From: Maribacter cobaltidurans
GTDB lineage: Bacteria > Bacteroidota > Bacteroidia > Flavobacteriales > Flavobacteriaceae
Assembly (NCBI RefSeq): GCF_002269385.1
Contig: NZ_CP022957.1
Coordinates: 1,793,001-1,857,000 of the forward strand
Length of the DNA stretch: 64,000 nt
Reading direction: 5' to 3'
The notes beneath the pieces are model-generated. The model searched no databases. It was not told the DNA's origin and worked only from the letters and a program-made list of their open reading frames with translations. The translations under genes and the position numbers were made by a program. Of the stretch, positions 8,908 through 18,971 are shown piece by piece (the stretch's first letter is position 1; every line of letters begins with the position of its first letter).

Positions 8908-10131
8908 TCAGAGTCTGTACACCCACTCCTCCGGGTTCAACCGTGCTGTATTCTGGTATAAATAGAATTTTAAACGTGTCTGACCATTGGACTGATTGGT
9001 ATATATCGTTCCAAGTTCATCCTTGATCCTTACCTTGTCCCCTTTCTTTACATAAAGTTCCGCCAAGTTGTAATATGTGCTAATAAAGTTTCCGTGCTTC
9101 ACTTGTACCCCTTTATTTCCACCTGGTACCGCCAAAATGGCGATGACCTCCCCTTCAAAAATGGCACGGGCCTTGGAACCTGGATCCGTCGCAATGATTA
9201 CTCCGTTACTTTGATGCTTAATACCTGGATAGACCGCATCGTTATAGATGCCAAATCCCTGACTTTTTATACCCTTTTCCACGGGCCAGATCAGCTTGCC
9301 CTTATTCGCCGAAAAATTATTGGCCACAATGGTCGCTTCTGGCGTTAAAACAAACTTACTGGTACTGGTAGATGTCTTGCCTGCCTTCTTATTGGATGCC
9401 GCTATGGCAGACCGTATCAAATTCTCTATTTGTTGGTCTATTTTTCGGGCCTGCCGTTTTTTATCCTCTATGGCCTTGGCATACTTGCTTTCATTTTGTC
9501 TTATGGTTCCCAACAAAGCCTTTTGCTCCTGGATTTCCGTAAACAGTTGATTCTTGGCCTTGGTGTTCTGGGCCAATAGAACCTGCTTTACCTTTCGCTC
9601 CTCGTTCAAATCCATGTTCAACCGGGTAAGTTCCTCCGTTTTGGCCAAAATCTGCTCTCCCTGCTCCTTTCTATAGTCGGTGTACTGCTTCATATATTGA
9701 AGCCTTTTAAAGGCCTGATAAAAGCTCTCTGAGGACAATAGAAACATTAATCGGTTCTGCTTCGATTTGTTCTGATAGGATTTTTGGATCATTTTGGCAT
9801 ACTCTTCCTTGATTTCCTGAAGCTCCCCTTTAAGTTTACTAATGTTACGGATATTGGTATTGATCTGCCTATTCAACAAATTTGCCTGCCGATTGGTGAC
9901 CCTAATCAATTGTTGGCGGACCGTGATTTTTTTATCCAACGCCTCCATCTGATCCAGTACCGTCCCCTTTTCCTTTTTTTCGGACAATAGCAGCCTATTT
10001 ATTTCCCTAATCTCATTTTGCAGTTGTTCCCGTTTCTCTTCAAGGGCCTTTTGCTCATTGGTCTGACTCCACAGCAACGGTCCTCCAAACAAAAGGAGAA
10101 GACAAAGAATATTATGAAGTTTTTTTAACAT
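8908..10131 (-). CDS. EnvC-like murein hydrolase activator (degenerate M23/LytM domain)
   Basis: A signal peptide (MLKKLHNILCLLLLFGGPLLWS) leads a long coiled coil (about 25-250, rich in E/K/Q heptads) and a C-terminal LytM-fold domain (about 285-407: GFGIYNDAVYPGIKHQSNG). Active M23 peptidases need HxxxD and HxH zinc ligands. Here the corresponding segments read KHQSNGVII and KFYLY, so the zinc site looks lost. This is the EnvC/NlpD arrangement, in which an inactive LytM domain activates amidases for daughter-cell separation. The gene is last in a tight minus-strand group (5-base gap to the DUF4292 gene). An active peptidase is unlikely given the missing ligands. Confidence 0.88.
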   Translation of the reverse strand: MLKKLHNILCLLLLFGGPLLWSQTNEQKALEEKREQLQNEIREINRLLLSEKKEKGTVLDQMEALDKKITVRQQLIRVTNRQANLLNRQINTNIRNISKLKGELQEIKEEYAKMIQKSYQNKSKQNRLMFLLSSESFYQAFKRLQYMKQYTDYRKEQGEQILAKTEELTRLNMDLNEERKVKQVLLAQNTKAKNQLFTEIQEQKALLGTIRQNESKYAKAIEDKKRQARKIDQQIENLIRSAIAASNKKAGKTSTSTSKFVLTPEATIVANNFSANKGKLIWPVEKGIKSQGFGIYNDAVYPGIKHQSNGVIIATDPGSKARAIFEGEVIAILAVPGGNKGVQVKHGNFISTYYNLAELYVKKGDKVRIKDELGTIYTNQSNGQTRLKFYLYQNTARLNPEEWVYRL

Positions 10132-10135
10132 AACG

Positions 10136-10924
10136 CTATTCCAACACTATCTCTTTAAAACCTTTCGGTATTTTATATGGAAAATTGACCTCACGGTTCA
10201 ACTCCATATTTCTATATTCCAATAGTATCCTGTTTTCCGTGTTTTCCTCTATCGCCAAGATTAGAATCTCATTGGGTATGGCTTCCCTTCCTATACTCTG
10301 GTAATTCTGATATTTGATTTCCAACAACCGTTTTTTTAAGGGTTGGGCTATTTGTTGAACCGCCATTTTAAAATTTTTGGGTTCTATTTGAAACAAGGTC
10401 TTGAAAAGTGTTCCCGCGGTTCTTGGGGTTAAACGATAGGTCTCATCTGCTATGGATAGGTCATATTTTTCCTCCCTTAAATCAAACAAGGCCTGGCCCA
10501 CTAACATATTTTGAAGTATGGAAAAATCCACATCGGTTCCCAAAAGTTGACTTAAATATGAAAAATCACCATCAAAGTATTCATTGTCCAACTTATTGTA
10601 AAAAGAAACCCTATCTGGAGTAATATAGGCCTTGACAATGCCCAAAGGGGCACTCAGCCAAATACCCTTGTCCCTTTCCATACGAAGGCTTACCGAGAAA
10701 CTTTGTTCATCCTCACCATCGGAATAATCTATTTTGACCTTTCCTGTCAAGGTTTTAAAATTCAGGTTATTCTGATAGTGAGCCTTTACCACCGATTTAG
10801 CCGAAAGCCTATTGTCTACGGATCCATCGGAAATCACTTTCGTACTTTTACAGGATAATACAAAAAGTACCAAGAAGCAGTATATAAGGGTTTTATAATA
10901 GGTATATAATCTAAATTGTATCAT
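10136..10924 (-). CDS. DUF4292-family lipoprotein
   Basis: A lipoprotein signal (FLVLFVLSC, lipid-modified Cys near residue 25) is followed by about 235 aa of predicted beta structure. The pattern LTGKVKIDYSDGEDEQSF plus WLSAPLGIVKAYITPDRV matches the Bacteroidota DUF4292 family as I remember it. That family is reminiscent of LolB/LolA-type lipid-binding folds, a structural analogy rather than a demonstrated role. Its start overlaps the upstream TPR gene's stop by one base (TAATG), so the two are probably translationally coupled. It probably acts in the periplasm or at the outer membrane together with the EnvC-like protein. Confidence 0.85.
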   Translation of the reverse strand: MIQFRLYTYYKTLIYCFLVLFVLSCKSTKVISDGSVDNRLSAKSVVKAHYQNNLNFKTLTGKVKIDYSDGEDEQSFSVSLRMERDKGIWLSAPLGIVKAYITPDRVSFYNKLDNEYFDGDFSYLSQLLGTDVDFSILQNMLVGQALFDLREEKYDLSIADETYRLTPRTAGTLFKTLFQIEPKNFKMAVQQIAQPLKKRLLEIKYQNYQSIGREAIPNEILILAIEENTENRILLEYRNMELNREVNFPYKIPKGFKEIVLE

Positions 10925-11868
10925 TAAAATCCAGGTTTAACCTTATTCAAATATTGGGTTGCCTTATCAGTATTCCCCATGGCAGCATATATTTCAGAAA
11001 GCTCCTTATATATTTTATTCTCCAATATCGAATCGTCTATTATGTAATCCAGTGCAGTCTCCAAAGATTCAATGGCCTCACTGTTTTTATTTTCCTTTCT
11101 AAGGGCGTATCCTTGAGCATAATAAAGGAAAGGCTGTGAGGGATAACTTTCAAGTGCTTCTTCTGATAGTGCCAAAAGGGCTTTCAAGTCAACCGAACCG
11201 TTTATTGCATCTTTGATTCTTTTTTCATAATCACTCAAATTATTCGCATCTTCACTCTTATTGACAACAACACTTTCCTGTGCAATGCTTTTACGATTCT
11301 GCTTTTTGGAGATGGAATCTTCTATTTTTGACTGAAGGTAGGCGATTTTAGCCGTCTTTTTAACCTCCTCCAGAATTGATTTGGCTTCTTGATAATTTCC
11401 AAGTTCAAAATAAATCTTCGCCAAGTTTTTCTTAAAATCCCCGTTATCCCAAGGAATTTTATCCTTCACCATACTAACCGATAGGTTTTGGGCTTCCAAG
11501 GTTTCTGCCAAGGTATTTGCGTACCAATAATTGGTGGGAACTTCTGCAAGTGCTTCCTCTGCATATTGCTGTGCATTGACATATTGTTTATTGAGCAAAT
11601 ACGATTTGGCCAGCTCAAAGGATACTACGTCCTTTTCCGGTTCCAAGTTCTTGCATTTTAAAAATGCATTTATGGCCTTGTCATAGTTTTGGATACCCTG
11701 TTGTTTTAGGCCTTCAAAAAAGCTTTCCTGAAATTCATCGGAATATTCCTCAAAAGAAACCTCTGCACTCTCTTCCTCTGTAATGGGGCCTTCTTCTTGA
11801 CACAAAACAATCCCTGGGACAATGGATGCCCCTATGTAAAACATTATCATTGGGATCGTCTGTTTCAT
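10924..11868 (-). CDS. TPR-repeat periplasmic protein
   Basis: The 314-aa protein begins with a signal-peptide-like segment (MKQTIPMIMFYIGASIVPGIVLC), whose terminal Cys could be a lipobox. Several tetratricopeptide repeats follow: GIQNYDKAINAFLKCKNLEP near 55, AKSYLLNKQYVNAQQYAEEAL, IYFELGNYQEAKSILEEV, GYALRKENKNSEAIESLETA and LSEIYAAMGNTDKATQYLNK at the C-terminus. TPRs mediate protein contacts, so it may be a scaffold for its envelope neighbours. It sits between dut (9-base gap) and the DUF4292 gene (1-base overlap). No specific function can be given. Confidence 0.85.
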   Translation of the reverse strand: MKQTIPMIMFYIGASIVPGIVLCQEEGPITEEESAEVSFEEYSDEFQESFFEGLKQQGIQNYDKAINAFLKCKNLEPEKDVVSFELAKSYLLNKQYVNAQQYAEEALAEVPTNYWYANTLAETLEAQNLSVSMVKDKIPWDNGDFKKNLAKIYFELGNYQEAKSILEEVKKTAKIAYLQSKIEDSISKKQNRKSIAQESVVVNKSEDANNLSDYEKRIKDAINGSVDLKALLALSEEALESYPSQPFLYYAQGYALRKENKNSEAIESLETALDYIIDDSILENKIYKELSEIYAAMGNTDKATQYLNKVKPGF

Positions 11869-11877
11869 ATAGGACTT

Positions 11878-12312
11878 TTATTTTACACCGGTACTTCCAA
11901 AACCACCTTCGCCCCTGAGAGTTTCAGAAAGTTCTTCAACCGGTTCCCATTCTGCACGTTCATGCTTGGCAATTACCATTTGGGCAATTCGTTCCCCATT
12001 TTCAATGGTAAAATTTTCATTGGATAGGTTCACCAAAATAACCCCAACCTCTCCCCTGTAATCCGCATCTATCGTGCCGGGAGAATTCAGTACCGTAATT
12101 CCCTTTTTAGCCGCCAGACCACTTCTAGGGCGTACTTGCGCTTCATAGCCCATTGGCAGTTCCAAAAAAAGCCCCGTTTTTATAATAGCGCGTTCCAAAG
12201 GCTTTAGGGTAATAGGCTCCTCTATATTTGCCCTTAAATCCATTCCCGCCGATGCCTCGGTTTCATAGTTTGGCAGCTTGTGTGCCGATTTATTAATAAT
12301 CCTAATCTTCAT
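11878..12312 (-). CDS. dut: dUTP diphosphatase
   Basis: It hydrolyses dUTP to dUMP and pyrophosphate, keeping uracil out of DNA and feeding thymidylate synthesis; it acts as a trimer in the cytoplasm. All five trimeric dUTPase motifs are present: [46 protein letters not shown] and the C-terminal P-loop-like [10 protein letters not shown]. An upstream in-frame ATG at 12339 exists, but the ATG at 12312 ([17 protein letters not shown]) has AAGGAGAGG at good spacing and gives the standard 144 aa. It lies in the flippase-dut-TPR-DUF4292-EnvC run. Confidence 0.97.
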   Translation of the reverse strand: MKIRIINKSAHKLPNYETEASAGMDLRANIEEPITLKPLERAIIKTGLFLELPMGYEAQVRPRSGLAAKKGITVLNSPGTIDADYRGEVGVILVNLSNENFTIENGERIAQMVIAKHERAEWEPVEELSETLRGEGGFGSTGVK

Positions 12313-12328
12313 TTTTTTGAACCTCTCC

Positions 12329-13786
12329 TTATTTGACAAATACTTTTTTCAGGTTATCGATTTCCAATTTGTACACCAATCCTAGAAAAATAAGCAATAG
12401 GGGTACGCCAACAAATAAATTTCTATCAAAGATATAGAAGGAAACAATTGAAAACAGTATAGAAATTCCTAAGTAAAATATAATTTTTCTGAAATTATAG
12501 GGTATGGGGTAGTACATACGTCCAAAATAGAAGGACAATACCATCATGGTGCCATAGGCCACCAAGGTAGCAACAGCCGAAGCAACATAACTGAAATATT
12601 GTATCAGGGCCACATTTATAATGATGGTAAGTATGGCCCCTATCATGGAGATATACGCACCAAATTTGGTCCTATCCGTTACCTTGTACCATACCGAAAG
12701 ATTATGGTAAATACCCAGAAAAAAACTGGCCAAGATTATAATGGGTACGACTGACATCGCATCCCAATAGGAGGCGTTTAACACAAAAAGCTCTTTTAAC
12801 ACATCTGCAAATACGACCACGCCCAATAAAATGATGCTCCCCAAAACCACAAAGTAGTTGGTAATTTGAGCATAGGCCTTTTGCGGGTTTTTGGTATCGG
12901 AGTGGCTAAAGAAAAAAGGTTCTATTCCCATCCGGAAGGCCGTAGCGAAAAGGGTCATGAACAAGGCCAATTTATAACATGCGGCATATTTTCCCATCTC
13001 GGTCTTGGCAATGTCCTCAGGTAATAATTCAGACAATAAATACTTGTCAAAAACTTCATTGATGGTGAATGCAATTCCGGCCACCATCACGGGCATGGCA
13101 TAGGTTAACATTCGTTTCCACAGCTCAAAATCAAAGACATAAGGCCTTCTCATATAGACCCTGAGCATTATTAAAAGGGTTATACCACTTGCGATTAAAT
13201 TTGAAATTAAGATATATGATATTTCAAAGTCGGGCACATACAGATTTCCAAAAAAAACAGTGTTTTCCTCGGTAACCAGTGTTGGCAGAAGGATTAGAAA
13301 AAATAAATTCAGGCCTAGGTTTAAAGCAATATTCAATGTTTTAACAATGGCATACCTAGTAGGCTTCTCATTGGCCCTGAGCCATGCGAAAGGAACGATT
13401 ACCAGGGCGTCCAACACTAAAATTCCAAAAACATAAGGCATATACCTAGATTCAAGGTTTAAGGCGGTAGCAATGGAATTTTTAAACATTAGGCCGATGA
13501 GCAAAAACAGTAATGACGATACGGTCAAAGAAATCAAAGAGGTGGATAACACCTTTTTCTTATTTTCCGAATCCTTATAAAACCTAAAAAAAGCGGTTTC
13601 CATTCCATAGGCCAAGAAAATATTGAAAATGGCAAACCAAGTAAATATAAGGGTAACTTCGCCGTAAGTACCCGGTGGCATAACCGAGGTGTAAATGGGT
13701 ACCAAAAGAAAGGACAACATCCGTGGGAGCACGGTTGCCAGGCCATAAATCGCCGTTTGTTTAAAAAGTTTTTTAAGCGGATTCAA
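12329..13786 (-). CDS. Polysaccharide flippase (MATE-like / Wzx family)
   Basis: A 485-aa membrane protein with 12-14 predicted helices. It shows the family hallmark N-terminus ([28 protein letters not shown]) and FFRFYKD in loop 2, typical of PST-family lipid-linked oligosaccharide flippases. It is first in a conserved-looking minus-strand run with dut, the TPR gene, DUF4292 and the EnvC-like gene, far from the O-antigen cluster at the right end. It may therefore serve a housekeeping glycan such as a peptidoglycan or teichuronic-like precursor, although no substrate can be read. Confidence 0.9.
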   Translation of the reverse strand: MNPLKKLFKQTAIYGLATVLPRMLSFLLVPIYTSVMPPGTYGEVTLIFTWFAIFNIFLAYGMETAFFRFYKDSENKKKVLSTSLISLTVSSLLFLLIGLMFKNSIATALNLESRYMPYVFGILVLDALVIVPFAWLRANEKPTRYAIVKTLNIALNLGLNLFFLILLPTLVTEENTVFFGNLYVPDFEISYILISNLIASGITLLIMLRVYMRRPYVFDFELWKRMLTYAMPVMVAGIAFTINEVFDKYLLSELLPEDIAKTEMGKYAACYKLALFMTLFATAFRMGIEPFFFSHSDTKNPQKAYAQITNYFVVLGSIILLGVVVFADVLKELFVLNASYWDAMSVVPIIILASFFLGIYHNLSVWYKVTDRTKFGAYISMIGAILTIIINVALIQYFSYVASAVATLVAYGTMMVLSFYFGRMYYPIPYNFRKIIFYLGISILFSIVSFYIFDRNLFVGVPLLLIFLGLVYKLEIDNLKKVFVK

Positions 13787-13872
13787 ACACCTTAGATTGA
13801 AGTGTTAAATGTACCTATTTACCTCCGTTATACAAAGTTGGTTTCAGTACCATTTAAATGAATTAACCTTTG

Positions 13873-15111
13873 CTAGGCTTCAGCAGGAATCTTTTCATCC
13901 TCCAATTCCAAACGCTTCATGGCTAAAAATGCCATCAGAAAGGCTATTAACAAGAAAATAGCAGCCAAGGTATAAGGAGCACCGGGATAGTATATTTCTC
14001 CCCCAGGACGTATAAAAAAGTAAAACACGGGAGAAAATACCAATTGGCCTAAAATGGCCGTGATACTTACCAGACCTGTAATGGAACCCTGTAGATTTCC
14101 CTGTTCCTTTTCGGAAACTTGATTGGAAATAATACCTTGAACCGTTGGACCGGCCATTCCACCTAGCGCATAGGGAATCAAAAAGGCATACAACATCCAG
14201 GGTTCGGAAGCCAGGGAAAATAAAAACATCCCTATCGTCCAAAGTAAAAAGCCGACAGTGACCACTATTCGTTTTCCAAACGTTTTCACCAAAACCCCTA
14301 CCAGTACCCCTTGCACAAGGGCCACCAATAGTCCTACGACCATTAATGAAACCCCTATTTCCTTAGGGCTCCAATTATATCGTTCAATACCGTAATAGGA
14401 CCAAGTGGATGGTAAGGCTTGTCCTGCCAAATTAGCCAAAAAGAAGGCGAAGATAAGTAAAAGCACTCCCTTGTATTTTCGTAAAGCGAACAAGGATACC
14501 CCGGGAATCATTTTCATCGGGTTGATTGCCCTCCTATTTTCAGGAGTCAAGGATTCAGGTACAAAAAACAACCCAAAAAGAAAATTAGAAAATGTGAGTC
14601 CCGCAGCGATATAAAATGGCAGACGAATATCAATTTCACCAAAGAAACCACCTACACCGGGACCAATGATAAAACCAAGACCAAAGGCGGCACCAATCAA
14701 TCCGAAGTTCTTTGCCTTGTTCTCCTTAGTGCTCACATCGGCAATATACGCCGAGGCTACTGTAAAACTTGCCCCTGTAATTCCTGCCAAAAACCTTCCC
14801 AAAAATAGCCAAGTAATTGTGGGTGCCCAGGCGTGTATCAAGTAGTCGATACTTAAACCTAATAAGGCTAACAGTAAAATTGGCCGTCTACCAAACTTAT
14901 CCGAGATTTCACCTAGGACCGGAGAAAACAAAAATTGCATTCCAGCGAAAGCGGTGGTCAACCACATGCCGTAAATTACGGCCGTGGCCGTTCCCTCTCC
15001 AGTCAACTCCATAATAAGCTCCGGTATTATGGGAAGAATAATTCCTATTCCAATAACATCTACAAGGATGGTAATAAAAATGAAGAGTAAAGCCGTTTTT
15101 TTAGATTTCAT
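13873..15111 (-). CDS. MFS transporter, TetA/TCR-like
   Basis: A 412-aa, 12-helix major facilitator. Motif A ([18 protein letters not shown], loop 2-3) and the helix 4 motif ([20 protein letters not shown]) match the drug:H+ antiporter 12-TM TCR/Tet branch. Charged D/R/E residues in the first helices and motif C-like [16 protein letters not shown] in helix 5 support antiport. It is probably a proton-driven exporter in the inner membrane. Chromosomal flavobacterial members are common and usually of unknown substrate, so tetracycline resistance should not be assumed. It is monocistronic, followed by the atp operon's terminator region. Confidence 0.88.
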   Translation of the reverse strand: MKSKKTALLFIFITILVDVIGIGIILPIIPELIMELTGEGTATAVIYGMWLTTAFAGMQFLFSPVLGEISDKFGRRPILLLALLGLSIDYLIHAWAPTITWLFLGRFLAGITGASFTVASAYIADVSTKENKAKNFGLIGAAFGLGFIIGPGVGGFFGEIDIRLPFYIAAGLTFSNFLFGLFFVPESLTPENRRAINPMKMIPGVSLFALRKYKGVLLLIFAFFLANLAGQALPSTWSYYGIERYNWSPKEIGVSLMVVGLLVALVQGVLVGVLVKTFGKRIVVTVGFLLWTIGMFLFSLASEPWMLYAFLIPYALGGMAGPTVQGIISNQVSEKEQGNLQGSITGLVSITAILGQLVFSPVFYFFIRPGGEIYYPGAPYTLAAIFLLIAFLMAFLAMKRLELEDEKIPAEA

Positions 15112-15149
15112 ACTGGCGACAAAAGTCGGATAATAAGTTGAATAAAGTA

Positions 15150-15187
15150 TCCAAAAAATAAAAACCCCAACGTTTCCGAAGGGGTTT
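15150..15187 (-). terminator. Terminator of the atp operon
   Basis: AAACCCC (15162-15168) pairs with GGGGTTT (15181-15187). On the minus strand the stem is followed by a TTTTTATTTTTT tract, the intrinsic terminator pattern downstream of atpG. Confidence 0.8.
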
Positions 15188-15234
15188 GTAAAAATTCTCT
15201 ATAAATTTTTAATTATTCAAAGCTTCGTCTTTTG

Positions 15235-15310
15235 AAAAATTTGGCTTGCACCTAATTATTCAGTGCTTGGGCTCTTTAAAAATTTGGCTTACACCTAATT
15301 GTTAAGTGCC
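15235..15310 (-). repeat. Imperfect tandem copies of the atpG 3' end
   Basis: Two 33-base copies (15235-15267 and 15278-15310) differ at about four positions and lie 43 bases apart. The second copy contains the last codons and stop of atpG. A third, shorter trace (AATTATTCAAAGCTT) lies at 15211-15225. They look like decayed duplications of the gene's tail. Confidence 0.7.
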
Positions 15311-16155
15311 TCCGCACCACCAACAATTTCCAAGATTTCGTTGGTAATGGCAGCCTGTCTCGCTTTGTTATAGGTCAATTTCAATTGGTCCCTTAATTCC
15401 TTGGCGTTGTCCGTTGCCTTATGCATGGCCGTCATTCGAGCTCCATGCTCACTGGCAAAAGAATCCCTTATCGCCTTGTAAAGTTGCGTTTTGAGCGATT
15501 TGGGTATCAACTGCTCTACAATTTCAGCTTTGGAAGGCTCGAACATATAATCGGCATTGCTTCCTTCACCACCTTCCATGGGAATAATGGGCAGAAATTG
15601 TTCGGTCATTACCAATTGCGTTGCGGCATTTTTGAATTTGTTATAGACGATATCAATACGATCATATTTCCCTTGGGCAAACTTCTCCATCAAAGCTTCT
15701 GCAATTTCAGCAACATTGTCAAAGGTCAAATCATCAAAAACTCCACTTTGATTTGAAACGACGTTATACCGTTTCTTAAGGTAGTCATTTGCCTTTTTCC
15801 CAATGGCCACAAAATCAACCTGCTTACCTCCATAAACGTTTTCCACAAGATGGGTACTCTGCTTTAGGATGTTTGTGTTGAACGCACCACAAAGACCACG
15901 ATTTGAAGTTATGGCAACCACCAAAACTTTATTGACGGTTCTATTGCTTGCATATACACTCCCGGAATCACCTTCCAAGCTGGCACTAAGATTCTGCAAC
16001 AGCTCAGTAAGTTTATCCGCGTAGGGTCTCATGGCAGTAATTGCATCCTGGGCCTTTTTCAACTTTGCGGCAGACACCATTTTCATGGCACTAGTAATCT
16101 GCATCGTTGAAGAGACTGATGTAATCCTGTTACGTATTTCCTTTAAATTGGCCAT
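15295..16155 (-). CDS. atpG: ATP synthase F1 subunit gamma
   Basis: The gamma subunit is the central rotor stalk that couples c-ring rotation to catalysis in the alpha3beta3 head. Its 286 aa are the usual size. N- and C-terminal coiled-coil signatures are clear: MANLKEIRNRITSVSSTMQITSAMKMVSAAKLKKAQ at the start (read here in two halves) and AMHKATDNAKELRDQL plus NKARQAAITNEILEIVGGAEAL at the end. VVAITSNRGLCGAFN marks the Rossmann-like core. It is the last gene of the operon. The downstream atpD/atpC pair of many bacteria is absent, as in other Bacteroidota, where it is usually encoded elsewhere. Confidence 0.97.
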   Translation of the reverse strand: MANLKEIRNRITSVSSTMQITSAMKMVSAAKLKKAQDAITAMRPYADKLTELLQNLSASLEGDSGSVYASNRTVNKVLVVAITSNRGLCGAFNTNILKQSTHLVENVYGGKQVDFVAIGKKANDYLKKRYNVVSNQSGVFDDLTFDNVAEIAEALMEKFAQGKYDRIDIVYNKFKNAATQLVMTEQFLPIIPMEGGEGSNADYMFEPSKAEIVEQLIPKSLKTQLYKAIRDSFASEHGARMTAMHKATDNAKELRDQLKLTYNKARQAAITNEILEIVGGAEALNN

Positions 16156-16183
16156 GCTTTTTAGTAGTTAGTATTTAGTTATT

Positions 16184-16222
16184 AGTATTTAGTTAAGTCG
16201 TCAAACGAAAAAACTAAATACT
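16184..16222 (-). repeat. 11-bp perfect inverted repeat in the atpA-atpG spacer
   Basis: AGTATTTAGTT (16184-16194) and AACTAAATACT (16212-16222) can form an AU-rich hairpin in the 80-base spacer. The TAGTATTTAGTTA motif is also repeated directly at 16168-16194. It may be an mRNA stabiliser or a simple repeat. Confidence 0.6.
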
Positions 16223-16235
16223 CAGTACTATGTAC

Positions 16236-17819
16236 TTATTTACCTTTATATTTCGCTGATAGCTCCTTACATACTTCTGCAAGCGTATCCGTTACCTCAT
16301 CAATCAATTTACCCGCTTTTAAGGTATCCAAGACATCTCTGTGCTTTGCATTCAAGAACTCCAAATAATCGCACTCAAACTCCTTCACTTTTTCAACGGG
16401 AACATTGCGCAACAAGTTCTTGGAACCGGCATAAATGATAGCAATTTGATCTTCAACCGTATATGGATCGTTCTGTGCCTGTTTAAGAATCTCAACGTTT
16501 CTACGACCCTTTTCGATAACATTTAGTGTAGCCGCATCCAAATCTGAACCAAACTTGGCAAAGGCCTCCAATTCACGGAACTGTGCCTGATCCAATTTTA
16601 AAGTGCCGGCAACTTTCTTCATGGATTTAATCTGTGCATTACCACCAACACGGGATACGGATATACCTACGTTAATTGCAGGTCTTACCCCTTGGTTGAA
16701 CAAATCTTGTTCCAAGAATATCTGACCGTCCGTAATGGAAATAACGTTGGTCGGGATATAGGCGGATACGTCACCTGCCTGTGTTTCAATAATAGGTAAG
16801 GCTGTCAAAGATCCACCTCCTTTTACCATTGGTTTTAAGACCTCTGGCAAATCGTTCATGTTCTTTGCGATATCATCATCATTTATCACTTTTGCCGCAC
16901 GCTCCAATAATCTTGAGTGTAGGTAGAAAACGTCTCCTGGGTAGGCCTCACGTCCTGGTGGTCTTCTTAATAACAAGGAAACCTCACGGTAAGCCACCGC
17001 CTGTTTTGACAAATCATCATAGATAATCAATGCCGGACGACCGGTATCCCTGAAGTACTCACCGATGGAAGCACCGGCAAATGGAGCATATACCTGCATA
17101 GGAGCAGGATCAGATGCATTGGCAGCCACGATGGTAGTATAGGCCATTGCTCCTTTATCTTCCAATATCTGTGCGATTCCGGCAACGGTTGAAGCCTTTT
17201 GACCTACGGCAACATAGATACAATAGACTGGTTCTCCCGCATCGTAAAATTCTTTTTGGTTCAAGATAGTATCGATACAAACTGTAGTCTTTCCGGTTTG
17301 ACGGTCTCCAATAACCAACTCTCGCTGACCTCTACCCACTGGAATCATGGCATCGATAGCTTTGATACCGGATTGCATCGGCTCGGTTACAGGCTCCCTA
17401 TAGATTACACCAGGTGCCTTACGCTCCAAGGGCATTTCATAGGTTTCACCAGTCACAGGTCCTTTACCATCTATCGGGTTACCCAAAGTATCCACAACAC
17501 GTCCCACAATGCCTTCACCTACATTGATAGAAGCGATTCTTTGTGTCCTTTTCACGGTTGCACCTTCACCAACTGCTTTGGATGGTCCCAATAATACAAC
17601 ACCTACATTGTCCTCTTCCAAGTTCAATACGATTCCTTCCAAACCGCCATCAAACTCTACCAACTCCCCGTATTGGGCATTTGCCAAACCATAGACCCTG
17701 GCAATACCATCACCTACTTGTAATACAGTTCCTACTTCGTCCAAAGTAGCGGTTGCATCAAATCCTGATAATTGTTTCTTTAAAATTGCCGATACTTCTG
17801 CGGCTTTTACTCCTGCCAT
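16236..17819 (-). CDS. atpA: ATP synthase F1 subunit alpha
   Basis: This is the non-catalytic nucleotide-binding subunit of the F1 head. It has 527 aa (E. coli 513). The N-terminal beta barrel is followed by the P-loop GDRQTGKT near residue 172, [10 protein letters not shown], the Walker B strand [12 protein letters not shown], the family signature [14 protein letters not shown] near 375 and a C-terminal helical bundle. It lies between atpH (65-base spacer with a REP-like element) and atpG (80-base spacer with a hairpin). Identification is certain. Confidence 0.98.
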   Translation of the reverse strand: MAGVKAAEVSAILKKQLSGFDATATLDEVGTVLQVGDGIARVYGLANAQYGELVEFDGGLEGIVLNLEEDNVGVVLLGPSKAVGEGATVKRTQRIASINVGEGIVGRVVDTLGNPIDGKGPVTGETYEMPLERKAPGVIYREPVTEPMQSGIKAIDAMIPVGRGQRELVIGDRQTGKTTVCIDTILNQKEFYDAGEPVYCIYVAVGQKASTVAGIAQILEDKGAMAYTTIVAANASDPAPMQVYAPFAGASIGEYFRDTGRPALIIYDDLSKQAVAYREVSLLLRRPPGREAYPGDVFYLHSRLLERAAKVINDDDIAKNMNDLPEVLKPMVKGGGSLTALPIIETQAGDVSAYIPTNVISITDGQIFLEQDLFNQGVRPAINVGISVSRVGGNAQIKSMKKVAGTLKLDQAQFRELEAFAKFGSDLDAATLNVIEKGRRNVEILKQAQNDPYTVEDQIAIIYAGSKNLLRNVPVEKVKEFECDYLEFLNAKHRDVLDTLKAGKLIDEVTDTLAEVCKELSAKYKGK

Positions 17820-17841
17820 TTTTGTTCCTGTTTAAGATAAT

Positions 17842-17861
17842 CCCTTCGACTATGCTCAGGG
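17842..17861. repeat. REP-like palindrome in the atpH-atpA spacer
   Basis: CCCTTCGACTATGCTCAGGG is an imperfect palindrome. It resembles the dispersed CCCTTCGACT-n-GCTCAGGG element that I recall from many Bacteroidota intergenic regions. It would form a hairpin in the operon mRNA. Confidence 0.65.
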
Positions 17862-17884
17862 TAAATTTCTTTTATGAAATTTAA

Positions 17885-18424
17885 TTATAGACTGTTTGTA
17901 AATTCTCTTCTTAGATTATTCAATTTATTGGATACACTTGCATCATACTGCAAATCCCCTACCCTTAAAATAAAACCACCAATAATGCTTTCATCGACTT
18001 TGTTCTCAATAGTCACCTCATTGCCTGTAATGGAAGCCACTTGCTTCAACACTTGTTTTTCCAAATTTTGGGTCATTGGAACGGCGGTGGTTACGTAGGC
18101 CACATCCTTTCCTTTCAAATCCTCATTAAGAATAATGTATTTCAGTGCCACTTCATTTAAAATGGAAATACGCTTATTGTCCACCAACATTGTCATTAAC
18201 CCTTCAGAAATGGCATGTCCATCTTTAAAAACGGCTTTAAGTACATCCTTCTTTGCCGATCCAGAAATTACTGGGTTGGAAAGCATATCCCTAAGCTCCT
18301 TGCTTTCGGATATGGTGCCAACTACATTGCGCATGTCCTTTTCAACAGCATCGGTCGCTTTATTGTCTATGGCCAAACCCAATATAGCCTTGGCGTATCG
18401 TATTGCCGCTCTGGAATTACTCAT
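17885..18424 (-). CDS. atpH: ATP synthase F1 subunit delta
   Basis: The delta (OSCP-like) subunit ties the alpha3beta3 head to the peripheral b-stalk. The 179-aa protein has the typical start (SRAAIRYAKAILGLAID), the central helical bundle (LRDMLSNPVISGSAKKDVLKA, in two parts) and the C-terminal signature VDESIIGGFILRVGDLQYDASV. The start lies three bases downstream of atpF's stop, so the pair is likely co-translated. Confidence 0.97.
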   Translation of the reverse strand: MSNSRAAIRYAKAILGLAIDNKATDAVEKDMRNVVGTISESKELRDMLSNPVISGSAKKDVLKAVFKDGHAISEGLMTMLVDNKRISILNEVALKYIILNEDLKGKDVAYVTTAVPMTQNLEKQVLKQVASITGNEVTIENKVDESIIGGFILRVGDLQYDASVSNKLNNLRREFTNSL

Positions 18425-18427
18425 CGT

Positions 18428-18928
18428 TTAGTTCAATTTGATATCGCCTAGCATTTTTTCAACTAGCTTCAATTGTTTATCTTTTCCGGACAATTCCTCT
18501 TTGATTACTTTTTCGGCTATGGAAACCGATAGCTCCGCAACCTGACTCTTTATTTCCGCAACGGCAGCCTTCTTTTCACTCTCTATCGTAGCCTGTGCCT
18601 GTTTGATCATTTTATCTCCTTCTATCTTGGCCTGCTCCTTGGAATCTGAAATCATTTTATCCTTGATTTCACGAGCCTCTTTCAACATAGCCTCACGCTC
18701 CGCACGGGCCTCCTGCAACATTCTATCATTATCCGCTTGAAGGTTTTGCATATCAGCCTTTGCCCTTTCTGCAGCGGCCAATGCGTCTTGTATACCCGTC
18801 TCCCTTTCATTTAAGGAATTGATGATGGGTTTCCAGGCAAATTTTACCATTAAGGCAATAATCGCAATTAATAGAATGGTCTGAACTATAAATAGACCTG
18901 GTGAAAAATCGTTTAATAAAGTTTCCAT
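18428..18928 (-). CDS. atpF: ATP synthase Fo subunit b
   Basis: Subunit b forms the peripheral stalk. One N-terminal membrane helix (GLFIVQTILLIAIIALMVKF, about 11-30) is followed by WKPIINSLNERE, a standard b-subunit junction, and then a long charged coiled coil rich in Ala/Glu/Lys to the end (166 aa). It lies between atpE and atpH on the minus strand; a hairpin in the 92-base gap to atpE is listed separately. Confidence 0.97.
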   Translation of the reverse strand: METLLNDFSPGLFIVQTILLIAIIALMVKFAWKPIINSLNERETGIQDALAAAERAKADMQNLQADNDRMLQEARAEREAMLKEAREIKDKMISDSKEQAKIEGDKMIKQAQATIESEKKAAVAEIKSQVAELSVSIAEKVIKEELSGKDKQLKLVEKMLGDIKLN

Positions 18929-18971
18929 TATATCGAAAAATTAAATTCTCTCGTTTTTAATTTAAAACACG

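Noticed and set aside
13873..15111. Tetracycline-resistance gene
   Set aside because: The motifs place it in the broad TCR/Tet branch, but chromosomal members have diverse substrates and no resistance context or regulator is adjacent.
16156..16235. CRISPR-like or satellite repeat from the TAGTATTTAGTTA copies
   Set aside because: Only two or three short AT-rich copies without spacers; better seen as a simple repeat or hairpin.
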